This document shows, piece by piece, positions 10,285-22,756 of a stretch of DNA of 64,000 nt. This DNA is from Capronia americana (Eukaryota > Ascomycota > Eurotiomycetes > Chaetothyriales > Herpotrichiellaceae), in the NCBI GenBank assembly GCA_016110215.1, contig JADWQD010000002.1, forward strand, positions 1 to 64,000, written 5' to 3'. A model generated the notes under the pieces. The model was not told the origin of the DNA. It saw only the letters and a program-made list of their open reading frames with translations, and did not search any database. Made by a program: the position numbers and the translations under genes. Positions within the stretch are counted from its first letter, which is position 1. Each line of letters begins with the position of its first letter.

Positions 10285-11331
10285 CTACTCGTACCCGAAC
10301 GGTATACTATCCATGGCTCCACTTCTCTGAACGCACTTCGCTGCCGCCTGGTTCGCCTCGGTAGCCGCCTTCCTGACATTGATATCGTCTAGACTCGTTG
10401 CTTGCGCAAGATGTCGTGCCAGCGCCGTTGTAAAATATCCCACGAAGGTATCACCTGCCCCTGTTGTGTCCACAACCTTATCCACTTCCGCAGCCGAAAT
10501 CAGTCCAGCGTCCTTCACACCTGCTGTCTCAGTAGAGTGTGAAAAATAAGCCCCTTGAGCACCAAGTGTTACAACAATGATACCGATTTTTGCCTTTTCA
10601 TGGAGAGATGTCGTCAGTTGCACTAGTTCAGAGACGTGCATGGGCTCATCTTCCTTGCCAGAGACTTTGCCCGTATCAAGCTCCTTGCATGCCGTGAAGA
10701 GCTGACGGCACTCCGTCTCGTTGACGACCAAGACGGCAAGGTTCTTTAGCGCGTTGAGCGGGATTCCATCTGGAAACATTGGAGCGGGGTTGAAAACCAC
10801 GCAAGTCGGAAATTCGCTTGAGTTGAATGTCTCGAGCAGTTTTAAAACTGTGGTACGAGGTATCTCTCCTTGCATAACCACGACGTCCGGAACTCCGTGT
10901 TTCGTTGCGACATCGAGTATCTTTTTGGCATCCACGACTGTGGCATTGGCTCCCGGGACGACCAGAATCCTGTTCTCTCCATGAGACCCCTCGTCGACCA
11001 GAATCGTAGCTGTACCTGTTTGAACTCCTTGTACCTCTTCGACACCAGCAGTGCTGACGCCACTCTTCTCGAGTGTTGGTTGGAGTAGGGAGGAATAGTA
11101 CGGGTCATTTGCTCCTACGGCGCCGATCATCTCGACAGTAACATCTTGGGCACCTGGTGCAGTGAATGCAGCCTTGCCACAAGCAACAGCTTGGTTTGCT
11201 CCCTTGCCACCAGGATGTACTGTCATAGACGTTGCCGTGAGGGTTTCCCCTGGACCGGGCACACGGGGTGTTGATGTAACGAAGTCGATGTTCAGCGAGC
11301 CAATGACGCATATCCTCGGTTTCCGAGACAT
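10285..11331 (-). CDS. rbk1: Ribokinase (PfkB family)
   Basis: A single minus-strand exon of 348 residues, close to the usual fungal ribokinase length. It phosphorylates D-ribose to ribose-5-phosphate in the cytosol. The N-terminal substrate-binding start is VIGSLNIDFV. PfkB signature 1 is HPGGKGANQAVACG, and signature 2 is DTTGAGDTFVGYF with catalytic base D294. The monovalent-cation/nucleotide region (NEAA-type TEANQAAAKCVQRSGA) is at the C-terminus. The start ATG at 11331 gives MSRKPRICVIG, as in relatives. The small-substrate PfkB family also includes adenosine kinase and fructokinase, but GGKGANQA and the NIDFV segment favour ribokinase. Confidence 0.94.
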   Translation of the reverse strand: MSRKPRICVIGSLNIDFVTSTPRVPGPGETLTATSMTVHPGGKGANQAVACGKAAFTAPGAQDVTVEMIGAVGANDPYYSSLLQPTLEKSGVSTAGVEEVQGVQTGTATILVDEGSHGENRILVVPGANATVVDAKKILDVATKHGVPDVVVMQGEIPRTTVLKLLETFNSSEFPTCVVFNPAPMFPDGIPLNALKNLAVLVVNETECRQLFTACKELDTGKVSGKEDEPMHVSELVQLTTSLHEKAKIGIIVVTLGAQGAYFSHSTETAGVKDAGLISAAEVDKVVDTTGAGDTFVGYFTTALARHLAQATSLDDINVRKAATEANQAAAKCVQRSGAMDSIPFGYE

Positions 11332-12181
11332 TGTGCAGAAGGCGGAATGTGACGCGGCTGAAAGACTGGGGAGACTAGTGCTTTGAGTGAGGACCCCTGG
11401 GAGAGCGACGCTGTTGAAATCGTGGGGATGACCTCGGTATCGTCGAAGGCGAAGAGATTCAGAATGTTTCCAACCGGACTATAAGTTCCTGGTTGCCTTC
11501 AAAGCATGTGGATTCGCACGACCGTGGAGCGAAGTTTGCACGGCTCACAGAAGTGACGACGTCGCGACTGCAATCGCAAGCTCCTACCGCTTCAGCTCAA
11601 AAGAGCTGACTCACTCCTCGATGGGAACAAACTAGAACAATCAGCAGAAAATGACCCCGTGCTTGCTTTCTGCAACATCGCAGCATCATCAAGAAGAGCT
11701 TCTTGTTCGTGAGATGAAAACCCACCAAAAACCTGGGAGCCAATCAGGCTGCTTCTTGGCAGGACCACAGAGCGAAAATAGTGAGGGAGAAACGAACTCA
11801 TCTCTGCTTCGGCATAAGGTCACTCGATCTTCCCACAGTCAAGTGCAAGGTCGGTGATATCTGACCAGTGCTCCAGTTGCACATGAGTGCGCATAATTTG
11901 GATCATATGTACTCGTAGTGTCCATGGCGCTGACCTCGGGTACCAGGGTGAGAGACGCCACATCAAAAGTCAATGATGTCAACACATTCGCTTTTGTCGA
12001 CTCAGATTGCTCATCCAGTGCTGTAGTCCACCACAAAATGCCTGGATTTCACTTGTGACGGGTTAAGTGCATGTGCTACTCTGGTGACATATAGAGAGCT
12101 CTGGAATGTCGGTCAAAATGGCCGCTGTTTGTCCTGCTTCATACACAGTCACGATCGGGCTGCATTTTGAAGGTTCAGACA
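11332..12181. other. Divergent promoter region, ribokinase / caleosin
   Basis: About 850 bp lie between the divergent starts. No open frame with coding character and no clear regulatory motif was recognised. Confidence 0.5.
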
Positions 12182-13035
12182 ATGTCACCATATCTCGAAC
12201 AGCCTTTATGTCCAACACATCGAGTGTCGATACCTGAAGCACCTGTCACGGAGCAGTACAAGGCGCATGTACCACCGGAGGATTCACAGCTGAAGAACTC
12301 GGGACTTGTTTATGCGACCTATGCCCCTACATCAGAATCGCCGAACGGAACTGTCAAGGATGGTTGGGCAGAGAAACATCAGCATCAGACTGTAAGACGC
12401 TGATTAATGCTGTGGCAGCCCAGTCGCTCACACTCTTGCTGCAACAGGTCCTGGAGCAACACTGCTCATTCTTCGACCCTGATGGGGATGGTGTGATATG
12501 GCCCATCGACACCTATCGCACTTGCCGCTCATTTGACTGGAGAATACCTACCTCTTTGTTCTTTACCGCCTTCCTCCACGTCGTGCAATCATACAACACG
12601 AATCCTGGATGGGTGCCCGATCCTTTCTTCAGGCTTTGGGTCAAGAATGCATACATGAACAAACATGGTAGTGGAACGGGCACGTTTGATTCAGAAGGCC
12701 GCTTTCGACCGCAGCCATTTGAGGATTTTTTTACCAAATTCGACAAAGATGGGAAAGGCGGCCTGACAAAGTGGGAGCTGTGGCACGGGTTGAGAAGGTC
12801 TAGGCTGGCATTTGACTTCTTTGGACAGGTCTCTGCGATGTTTGAATGGGGTTTCGCCTGGGTGCTGATTTGGCCTGAGGATGGGATTCTGAGGAAGGAA
12901 GATGTTAGAAGACTATGTGATGGGAGTTTGTATCATGAAAAGCAGGTTGCGCCAGAACGTCAAAAGTTCAGGCCAGATGCCTGCTCCGGGTCGACAAATG
13001 GTACTGTTCATGAGGCCAAGTCCAAGACACAGTGA
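12182..13035 (+). CDS. Caleosin / peroxygenase-like lipid-body protein
   Basis: Exons 12182-12391 and 12448-13035 encode 265 residues. Caleosins bind calcium and heme, sit on lipid droplets through a hydrophobic proline-knot hairpin, and can act as peroxygenases on fatty-acid hydroperoxides. The sequence shows VLEQHCSFFDPDGDG with one EF-hand loop beginning at D80, a hydrophobic segment with prolines at about residues 101-130, and NKHGSGTGTFDSEGRF. The latter matches the conserved caleosin block after the hairpin. The two histidines that ligate heme in plant peroxygenases correspond to H75 and H143, so activity is plausible. The 56-nt intron is phase 0 and falls just before VLEQHC. The alternative upstream acceptor gives the wrong frame. 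EF-hand position 12 is Asp rather than Glu. Confidence 0.88.
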
Positions 13036-16000
13036 GAGGAGACATGTTGCTTACGTTGTTGACGCGTGTCATAGCCAGATCGAAATCTGGGACCCCTTCA
13101 AGCAATGATATGTGAGAACGTGGCCGGATTCTGTGTCGGATGTACCCAGAATGACATCCGCTCACTCTAGTGCAGAATTTGACTTGAAGAGCTGTAAGCG
13201 CCAACTCATGTTCGATGCAGGCCCATGGGCAGTTCGATGGACAAAATGAGAGTATTTCCGCAGGCAAGCTCAGACTATTACGCTACAGGGACCCTGCAAT
13301 CGACGACAGGAATAGCTCACCGTATCCGGGCGCGGGCAATCTTTACCGCACAGAAAAACCATTGATAGTAGTGCCTCTTCCATGAGCAGTTGTAGATCCG
13401 GCTCGTTACAACGATCCATAACTGCCGATCACCGACAGTGTTGCAGATGAAATTGCTTGACAGCATGTGCGTATGCAGGGGAAGCAACAGGCTGAGTCCA
13501 CGTGGACGAAATCGAAACTACAGTCGTTTCCGACTACCCGGCGTTATACAGACGCTCGGTGGCACTAGAGCCCAGAAAGCAATGTCAAGTAGGCCTTGCA
13601 CAGTGTGTGGCCGAGAAAAGATGGGAGCGTTACACGGGCCAGTGTCAGAAGGATGGCAGACCGGTTCATTGCAACGAGGCGGCTGTCGGTTCCTTGTACA
13701 GTACTGAGCAATGATGGCTTCATGGATTGGTGATCTTGCAGCCTGCATGTCCGTCTCGAAAGGAATACGTCTGTATAGACACGTCTGAGTTGTTCAACCT
13801 GCGCTTGTAAGATACACAGACGACGTGCACCCCCTATTAGAGAACATGCTTGTTAGTACGTTATAGTCTCGAGGCTGACGATGTCTTTCTATCATGCCCC
13901 CACAGATTGTGTGCCCGTAATAGCTGCACAATCTTGTTCGGGCACTGCATGCAGTAAGACCCGAGAGCGATGACATGTTCGCGCATCAGTCGCACCTTAC
14001 AGACCCTCTGCCTCGAGGTTTGTGAGACATCTAGGCGCTAGCGAGAAGACGCCCGCCGCCGGCTGGGGATTACCCGTACTCATGTTCATTCCTTGCCCCA
14101 TAGAGGGAAAGAGATCATGGAAATTTGACGCTCAGCTATTGCTAGTGATTGCGACTTACCGGGAATTCCTGTCTTGAGGATGGTCCTGGGTCAAGTCTAG
14201 ACATTCTTACACTGATGCCAGAGATGTTCTCGGTATAGGTGGCTCGATCATATTGCTGTGAACACGAATCAACATAAGCGTGCAGCCGATGTATCATGTC
14301 TTGCCGCGTATCGCGACCGTCGTTGAACAAGCCAGGTTTGGTGTTAAAGAAGACAGAGTGTAGTGTGCAGGGTTTCCATGCAGGACTGTGGGTAGGACAA
14401 CATAAACTGGTAAACCTTTGTAGAGCCACATCTGTTTCTTGGTCGCGCCCGCGCGTTGGCTGCGGTGTACTCTACTGAGGATTGATACGGACCTCGAAAA
14501 ATAAATCGTTTCCGCTCTCGGAGTCATGCTGGTTTCGGGGATTGACCTAGAAGATTGTCTGCGTGGTCACGAATCGGTGTTCCTGATGCCAAATAATTCC
14601 TGGCCATCTGCACGAAGCTTTCGACTTTCCCCGCCTCTTTCAGGGTGATCCATCTTGGTAGCATATTGTAGACTGGGGACGCTCTTTCGACGGTGGAGGG
14701 GATGGACGCGGTCACAGAATGCAAAATGTGGGCGGCGGGGCCGGTTGTTTAAAATGCATCTGGTCTGAGTCTGCAAGTCTTGCCAGGTGCAGTTCTGCCC
14801 AAGGATAGCCGCAGATGCCACGCGGCCGCATGCGAGAGATGGGCACGTTTTCAATGGACCTGCAGCAGTCTGGAGTTGATGTTTCGGTTCTGGACATTTT
14901 TAGCAAGGGATCCATGGGAGCAGGGTACGATCTCATCGAAATTCATCCAAGATGGAGGCATTCGAGATCGAGCATGTCGGCAGTAAGCCCCGCTCCATTG
15001 GCGACTTGCAAGGAGCTGAAACACTTCGGCGAAGATGAATATTGAAAGGGACACGCTAACGGGGGAATCGAGTGTCGTCAGAGGCATGCAGCGGCGCGAG
15101 GGCATCTCGGCGAGCTCGGCTTTCTGCAAGCTGGGCCTCCCTGAACCAATCGTCCAGCTGGCCCCAAGCCCGATCTCCGGCGCAATTTGATAAGCGATTA
15201 GGTTCAACCCCACTGAGAGTCAGCAGCTGCAAGCCACTTTATTCTCCGACCGCTTGGCCCACCGTTGATATGCTAAAGTGTCAGCCTCATCTACCGCGCA
15301 AAGAAGGGAATTCTGGCCAGGGTTTTGTTTCACCAACCCCGTGCCAATCTGGGGAGTCGCTGACATTGCAGCTGCGGCCGCGTGCTCACAAAGATCAAGT
15401 TGAGAAACAGACCTGGAGGTTGCAGCTGTCGCCCACGGAGTTGCGAACTGTCGCAGGCGGGCGCACAGGGGAAAGCATCGAGAGGGTTTCCCAGCTCGAA
15501 TTCCAACTCGCCGAGTCTCGTCTGAGTCTCTGCATCCGCATCGCGTCCGCCGAGCCACGACTTGGTAGTTGACATGCAGAAACCAAGTCTCCCGTATATC
15601 GCCCAGTATCATCCCTCTAACGAGACTTGTCGGCCGTTACCAGCATCTCCTCCGTCCCTAATCGGCGATATTCTAATGTGGGCTCAGTCTGTGACTGCAT
15701 CTTCTGTGTCTTCCCGCTTCTTCAAAACCCTTTGTCCCCGTTCTTTGTCGCTGATCTCTTCTCTCGTTTTACTCTTCCCCGAGCAACAGTGTGTCCCTCG
15801 TTTTCGAGACCAGCCTCTCCCTTTCTCCTTATCACAGGGCGACGTAAGCTTGCGCCGTGGCATTGAACGAATATCGGAATACCGCCTGCGACCCTAGTAA
15901 ACCAGGTGTTTCAGTTCAGATTGCCTTGAGATCGATATCGCACACAATCTCCCAGCGAAACCGTCGAGGCTCTTAGCTCTCCGCAATCACTAGCATTCCA

Positions 16001-16776
16001 ACTGTCTCGGGTATAGCCTTACCTGCACTTTCGCCCTTTTCGTTTAAGCTCCAGGTACGACACCCAGCGAACAGTCCTTGCGTCGATGCTAAGGTGACTA
16101 AAAGCTGGGCCTATCCTTAACCCTGTCGCTGGGGTTTGCAATTGGTGACAGGGCAACGTGGGGTCACTTTCTTCTGCATTTAGCGTTGAACCAGTGGAGA
16201 AGCAGCATCACCGGCCACCCTCGTCACAAAGGAATCAGCTCAAAGGGCCTTTGAGTCGCCTTCACTAAATATACACTCCCTTACGACTTCACCTTTACAG
16301 TTTCGCCCTCACCTCGAGCCTCGCCCTTCCTTTCACCTCACCCCCAGTCCTTCTTTAGGCCATCTGCCACTCTTCCTTTCATTCAATCCCATTGAGCCCT
16401 CTCACTCCTTCGAGGCGCGCAATCGGACAGTCACTCTTTCGAGGCCTACATTGCTCCCTCCTCGCTGCTCCAGTAGCACGACAACGCCAAGCACAGTCAG
16501 TGACCGTGCCATTTGGACTTGATCTTGATCGTCCCCGTCGCGTCAACACAGCTCTTTGACAAGAGATCACCCGAGCGACCGACAAGCTCCCTCACCAGGT
16601 GTGAAGAATTTACGCCAACGGAACATACCTCGTCCGTCAACCTCAAGTCGCCACCAAGCAAGGACCCGTCCCTGCTGCATTTGCCCGACAACGACGCCTG
16701 GTGCATCGTCCACTTTCCACATTTGATCTATTAGTTCTTACCCAAGTCAGCCTCGAGCGATTGATCAACCATCAAA
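13036..16776. other. Long gene-poor stretch, 3.7 kb
   Basis: Many short frames occur on both strands, but none shows family similarity, splice-joined extension or sustained coding character. The last 700 bp (about 15600-16776) is CT-rich on the plus strand. It has an ACTAAATATACAC TATA-like element near 16264 and is probably promoter plus long leader for the CAP-protein gene. No tRNA or repeat family was recognised. Confidence 0.45.
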
Positions 16777-17755
16777 ATGAAGACTGCCACAGCCTTTTTC
16801 TTGGCCGCCACATGCGCCGGTATGGCCGCTGCCACTCCCTTGGACAAGCGCGAGTACGTGACCGAAATTGAGATGTTCACCGTAACTGTCACCGTGACTG
16901 GATACCCACCGGCTGATACACCTGCGGCTACCGCTGTCGAGGCTGCACCCTCTGCCGAAGTCACTCCCGACGATTCTGAAGGTAGCAATGGCTGGAATAG
17001 TTGGAGTAGCTGGGGCGCATGGCGTGGAGGAAGCTGGAGCAGCGACTCTGCTTCCCCTACCGCTGCTGCTCCTCCTGCCGACGCACCTGCTCCTTCTGAG
17101 GCCCCATCTCAGTCTTCTGCACCAGAATCGGACTCTTGGCCATCTTCAACCGCTGAAGCTCCGGCTCCTCCGGCGGGTCCTCCTTCGCCTGTCTCAACCT
17201 CAGTGTCTTCGGATTACCAGCAAGGAATTCTTGACTCCCACAACATGCACCGTTCGAACGCGTCGGTTCCCAACCTTACCTGGGATGACCACATGGCCTC
17301 CATTGCCGCTCAGATAGCCGCCAGCTGTGTCTATGCTCACGACACCTCCACGGGTGGCGGTGGGTATGGCCAGAACATTGGCGCAGGTGCTCCTCCCGAA
17401 GATATCCCTGCGATGATCACCAACGAGATGTACAATGACGAGATTGGCTTCTACCCAGGTTATGGATCTGAGCCTGACATGAGCAACTTCGAGAAATGGG
17501 GTCACTACTCTCAGATCGTGTGGAAGTCGACCACGGGTGTGGGTTGCGCAACCCAGTACTGCCCTAACGGATTGGCCAACACAGGCGGCAACGTTAGCCC
17601 CTACTTCACCGTCTGCAACTATAGCCCGCCTGGTATGTCCCTTCCCCTTCTCGTAACCTGAGATGCGTGCTGACGATTCTTTTGCAGGTAACTTTGGCGG
17701 CCAATATGCTGCAAACGTGCTTCAACCAGGCAACATGCCCACTGTCACGTTATAA
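16777..17755 (+). CDS. Secreted CAP/PR-1 (SCP/TAPS) superfamily protein
   Basis: Exons 16777-17632 and 17688-17755 encode 307 residues. A signal peptide (MKTATAFFLAATCAGMAAAT) is followed by LDKR, a Kex2-type processing site. A Ser/Pro/Ala-rich low-complexity linker extends to about residue 145, and the CAP domain occupies the rest. CAP signatures are KWGHYSQIVWKSTTGVGCA (CAP1) and YFTVCNYSPPGN (CAP2). The 55-nt intron splits the glycine codon in CAP2 (PP|GN), and the final 22 residues come from exon 2. Yeast Pry1-3 relatives bind sterols and fatty acids in the extracellular space, and PR-1-like proteins of plant pathogens can be virulence factors. The role here is inferred only at that level. 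The linker suggests O-glycosylation and cell-wall association. Confidence 0.93.
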
Positions 17756-19409
17756 GTGGTGCTTGTCCTGTCCATGACCTCACGATTCAACGATAAGCTT
17801 GAAACCCCGACTTTCAGAGCATGGTGGGAAAAGAAACATCTGTTAAGGAGGCGTGAGTTGGACTTGCCACCAAGGTCGCAGCCAAAAGCAGTTGTGGCCC
17901 GAGTTTATTCTTCTTTCTACAAGCATGTTGCTTCACTACCGGAATAGCTGCATTTCTGAGCTGATCTGGATGAAGTGAAGTTCATGGCTTTTCGGATCTT
18001 GATTCTTGACCACTGGTCGTGCTGGCTTGGAGACCATTTTGTAGGGTGAGGATGAATGAAGGGCGAGACCCAGAATGAAGCAACTCGAGTCTGTTCACAT
18101 AGACTCGGATAGGATAATTGTATCATCAGCATCTCGGATGTTCAAAAATTGCCGTGGTCAAAACTTGTCTGAACTGTGGCGAGACCTTTTTTCAAATTCG
18201 TTGACGCTTGAAGAACTCGCCAATCTCCAGCTTTGCTCCTTCGAAGTGGCGACTGCGCGGTTCTTATCGGATGACCTGTGTTTCGGAAGCCTTTCTCCTT
18301 CAGTCCATCGTAGGGCTGCCCCAGGCTTGGCTGCGGAGAAATGGAAGGCCAGCTCCCACTTACCTATCGAAGCCTAGAGGCGTTTCTGACTTTGTCATTC
18401 TAGGTGTCCTCTGCTGATGGGCCTCCGATCATCCGCCAGACATTCTCGAGCTGGTAAGAACGGCGAGCATCGTCTCAAGCCGGACGAGAATGCCGCCCCT
18501 ATCGAGGTGTTCTAGAAATCCCGGAGGCAAAGGACGTTAAGACAATATAAAGCCCAGTCTGAGTTGTTGACCCTCAGGCTTGGAAAGGGCCATCGCTACG
18601 TCACAAGCTTCTGTTTCTGGCTGAATTGGTGGAGGTCACAAGTGGTGCTGGCATCAGTCGACCACAAAAGCAATTGAGCAAGCCGCGACGCGAAGTCCCA
18701 AGTCTTCTCCTCGCATACATCATTTATCAGTATTTTGTATTGAGCAACAGCTGCGCTACCAGCTGATTCAGAGCAGCTTGACTCTTTCATCTCGACTCAA
18801 CTCCTCTTCTCCCCTCGGTCGGCCGAAATCGTCACGGCGCAAGGATCCCACCTTGAGCGGGACATTGCATCAGACCACTCAGAGCCAGCGAGCTTTAGAC
18901 TCTGGACGAGTCAGACCGGCGCCTGCGCACCTCTACCTCCTGTACGTCCATCTGTTTCCTTTCCTCCGAAACGTTCCCACCAGCATACACCATCGCAGCT
19001 TGTCAATATCCGCCCACATGAGAATGCGCTGCTTGCGATACATCCCGGCTGCGGATTCATCCCGGTCGGGGATTTGTCCAGAGGGCCAAACCGTCATGCG
19101 ACCTATACCCGTGCGGCACCTTTTCACATGCCGCGGATACAGCAGAGCGGTGCATCGACGATGATGCTCATCAACACCCCTCTTGACTCTGACCTGTGCC
19201 AGATGACATTTTATGCCGAGCTGCGACTGCTTTATCTTCCCTGATTCCTTTCCCTTTTCTATTTCTGGGGAACAAACTTGCAGTCCCTGCCCCTCGGTCT
19301 CAGAAACCGCCTTCCTGATGCCCGTCTACTACTTGCATGATTGTCACTACTTCTATCGCACAGCTCTTCGCCTTCTGAGCGTTGCCACACTAGTGGCCGC
19401 ACTGTACGC
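17756..19409. other. Intergenic, no gene seen
   Basis: This 1.65-kb stretch holds the 3' flank of the CAP gene and the promoter/leader of carnitine acetyltransferase. No family match was seen in the short frames. The 18780-19400 part is pyrimidine-rich and likely leader/promoter. Confidence 0.5.
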
Positions 19410-22009
19410 ATGATTCAACTATTGACAATGCCCTCGACACACACAGGAACCCGATATTTTGCTCGTCCTAGATCACTCGACGCGACGTTGAACCAACCGC
19501 CCCTCGAGAACGGAATCCGCGCCAACATGCCGAGCACTGAGGAACAGAAGTCGCTGGAGGCGGCCAAGGAGACCACAGACTCCTACACTCGTGTGGAGAA
19601 GTCGCCGGTCTCGGCCATGAAGGAGTCGCCAAAGCAGGGTATCACGTTCGCGGCGCAGGACAAACTCCCGAAACTGCCTATCCCTGAGTTAGAAAATACC
19701 ATGAAGAGATACCTCGAGACCTTGGCGCCTTTACAGTCCCCTCAGGAGCATAATGACACCAAAGCTGCCACCAGAGACTTCCTTGAGAACGAAGGTAAGG
19801 ATCTGCAGGAGCGATTGAAGAAGTATGCTACAGGCCGAACTAGCTACATCGAGCAGTTTTGGTACGATTCTTACTTGAACTATGACAACCCGGTGGTCTT
19901 GAACCTGAACCCGTTCTTCCTCTTGGAGGATGATCCGACGCCTGCGCGGAACAACCAAGTCACACGAGCCGCTTCGTTGGTCATATCTGCCCTATGCTTT
20001 GTCAGGGCCGTCCGAAAAGAAGAGCTGCCACCAGACACCCTCAGAGGAACACCACTCGACATGTACCAATACTCACGGCTGTTTGGGACAGCTCGAGTAC
20101 CGACAGAGAATGGCTGCATCATCGGCCAGGACTCGGACTCGAAGCATATTGTTGTCATGTGTCGCGGCCAATTCTATTGGTTTGATGCCCTCGATGATAA
20201 TAACGACCTCATCATGACGGAGAAAGATCTCGCTATTAACCTCCAAGTGATTGTCGATGACGCCGAGGAGATACCCATCCACGAAGCCGCCAAAGGCGCC
20301 ATAGGGGTGCTCAGCACTGAGAATCGAAAGACCTGGTCCCACTTGCGAGACATTTTGACCAAGGACGAAGGCTCGGACAACTCCGAGTGTCTCAATATCG
20401 TCGACTCTGCTCTGTTCATGGTCTGTCTGGACTACACCGAGCCCGCAGATGTCTCTGAACTTTGCGGCAACATGCTTTGTGGTACCAACGAGGTAGTCCG
20501 CGGTGTTCAAGTCGGCACCTGCACTAACAGATGGTATGACAAGCTTCAGATCATTGTCTGCAAGAATGGCAGTGCAGGCATCAACTTTGAGCATACAGGT
20601 GTCGATGGCCATACTGTCCTCCGCTTCGCGAGCGATGTTTACACCGATACCATCTTGAGGTTTGCCAAGTCCATCAACGGCCAAGCACCAACAATGTGGG
20701 CAACTCAAAGCCCTGACCCGTCGAAGCGAGATCCTGACAGCTTCGGTGATGTGAGCACCACTCCACACAAGCTGGAATGGGACATGATTCCCGAACTACA
20801 GATTGCCCTCCGGTTTGCAGAAACTAGGCTGGCTGATCTGATCCACCAAAACGAGTTCCAAACACTAGATTTTGCTGGCTACGGCAAGCACTTCATCACT
20901 TCAATGGGCTACTCCCCGGATGCCTTTGTCCAGATGGCCTTCCAAGCAGCGTATTATGGACTCTACGGCCGGGTAGAGAACACATACGAGCCTGCCATGA
21001 CCAAAATGTACTTCCACGGACGGACGGAAGCCATCAGGCCAGTGACACCCGAAGCCGTTGAGTTCGTCAAGACGTTTTGGGCGGAAAATCCCCCTCAGAA
21101 GAAGGTTGATGCACTCAAGACCGCGACGCAGAAGCACACGGCCATCACCAAAGAGTCGAGCAAAGCTCAAGGGCATGACCGACACCTATACGCGCTGTAT
21201 TGCGTCTGGCAGCGGAAAGTCAACGACGAGGGGGCGGAGCTGGCCAGTAACGCCGACTTCAGCTCGAACGGCTACTCCAGTCCCACCGACGCTAGTGATC
21301 TCGGAAGTCCCAGGCGGCTAGAAGAATCATCGTCGCCTATCAGTCGTTCGCGCGCCGGGACAGATACCAGTCGGTCACCCGGTCCTCCCTTGCACCAAAT
21401 GCCAGCTTTGTTCAGCGACCCTGGTTGGGACAAGATCAACAACACCATCATTAGCACGTCCAACTGCGGCAACCCTGCACTTCGGCATTTCGGCTTTGGT
21501 CCTACCTCGGGTGATGGCTTTGGCATTGGGTACATCATCAAGGACGATTGCATTTCAGTGTGCGCCAGCAGCAAACATCGACAGACCAAGCGCTTCGTGG
21601 ACAGTCTGGAGGGGTACTTGAACGAGATCCGGCGCCTCCTCAAAGCTACCAGAACGAAAGATCTTGCAGCAGCGAAGATTACGAGAGCCAGAGAGGCAGA
21701 AGAGAAAGCCAGCAAAGATGGCAGAATTAAATCGCGGGGTCGTGTCATCAAGACCGAGGCGTCGAAGGTCGATGGCGCCCAAACTCCTGCGAGCATGGAT
21801 ACGGCTGACGTTGAAGATGGCTTGGGTGGATGTAAGTCACACGCTCTTTTTTTGGGGTTCTCCGAACCAGACTGACACGAATTTTAGATGGCTTCTTTGA
21901 TGCTGGCATGCTACTGCAAGCACTGAAGAAAGACAAGCCGCAACCTGCAGAGCAAATAGTGCAGCGCAAGAAGACCGTGGGAAAGAAGCTTGCTTTGTCA
22001 GAGTACTAG
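19410..22009 (+). CDS. Carnitine O-acetyltransferase, Yat2/FacC-like
   Basis: Exons 19410-21831 and 21888-22009 encode 847 residues from the ATG at 19410. A downstream in-frame ATG at 19527 would give 808. The enzyme moves acetyl groups between CoA and carnitine so that acetyl units can cross organelle membranes, needed for growth on acetate and fatty acids. The choline/carnitine acyltransferase fold is evident. The catalytic histidine is in NFEHTGVDGHT (H395), and DMYQYSRLFGTARVP and TSNCGNPALRHFGFGP lie in the substrate pocket. A Ser-rich insertion at about residues 610-665 and the length argue for the long cytosolic Yat2/FacC type rather than the mitochondrial/peroxisomal Cat2 type. The N-terminal 39 residues before the second ATG are Arg/Thr/Ser-rich and could act as a weak mitochondrial presequence. 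The intron is 56 nt and splits a tyrosine codon (GG|Y). Confidence 0.93.
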
Positions 22010-22756
22010 CACATCTCCCGATGACTTTGCAGAAATGGCGGAAAAAGAAGCACGAACTGGCGATCATGGCATTTGCCTGGTTGGGTGGCATTGGGGACGC
22101 GTAGCAAATGGGGATATGTTCGGGAAAGATGATTAAGGTGTGCAGATGGCAAAGCGCGGAGAGGAAGGGGTTTGATGCGCCCGGCACGATGATCTGCATC
22201 TGAGCGCCGCCTAAGCCGGTCGGGTTGCTGCTGTGCCTGGATCGAAGCGGACCAATCAAGCTGCGGGGTTGCTGGGGAGCTGAGCTGCCCTGTGACACAC
22301 GCATGGCGGAGGAGGTGAAGCTGCCCGTGTCTACGATTTCTACGATATCTGACGGCGAACTGTTGGGCGATGTAGCAATCATGAGATCAATCGAGCATGT
22401 GGAATGCAAGTTACCGGCTAATTCAGGCTCTAGGCTGTGCGCGTAGACTGTAGACCGTCGGTGGTCTGACCGTTGTGATTGGCAGGTGGAGCGAAGATAC
22501 TTCATCCTGCTAGGCGGGAATTGGCTGCGCTAGCCTCGAACACCAACTCACCCATTGCACAGCACAGCAAGTCCCTGCCGAACCTGACCGGCACAGAGAC
22601 AACTGCGACCATCGCGCCTCCGATCTCGTCAAAGCCCGTGGTGAGAGCCGGCGACGGTCTCGCTCGCAGCTCTTTCTATGTGCTTTGGCGATCTCCGTCC
22701 GCCTATCGCCACCCAAGTCCTCCGGACATCAGCCTTTTCCGCCCTCCTCCCCGACC
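22010..22756. other. Promoter/leader region of the KDM4-like gene
   Basis: This 750-bp region has no supported gene. The last 200 bp is C/T-rich and probably transcribed leader. Confidence 0.5.

Noticed and set aside
15220..15612. 130-codon minus-strand ATG frame in the 3.7-kb empty region
   Set aside because: No recognisable domain, unlike composition, and no supporting splice or neighbour signal.
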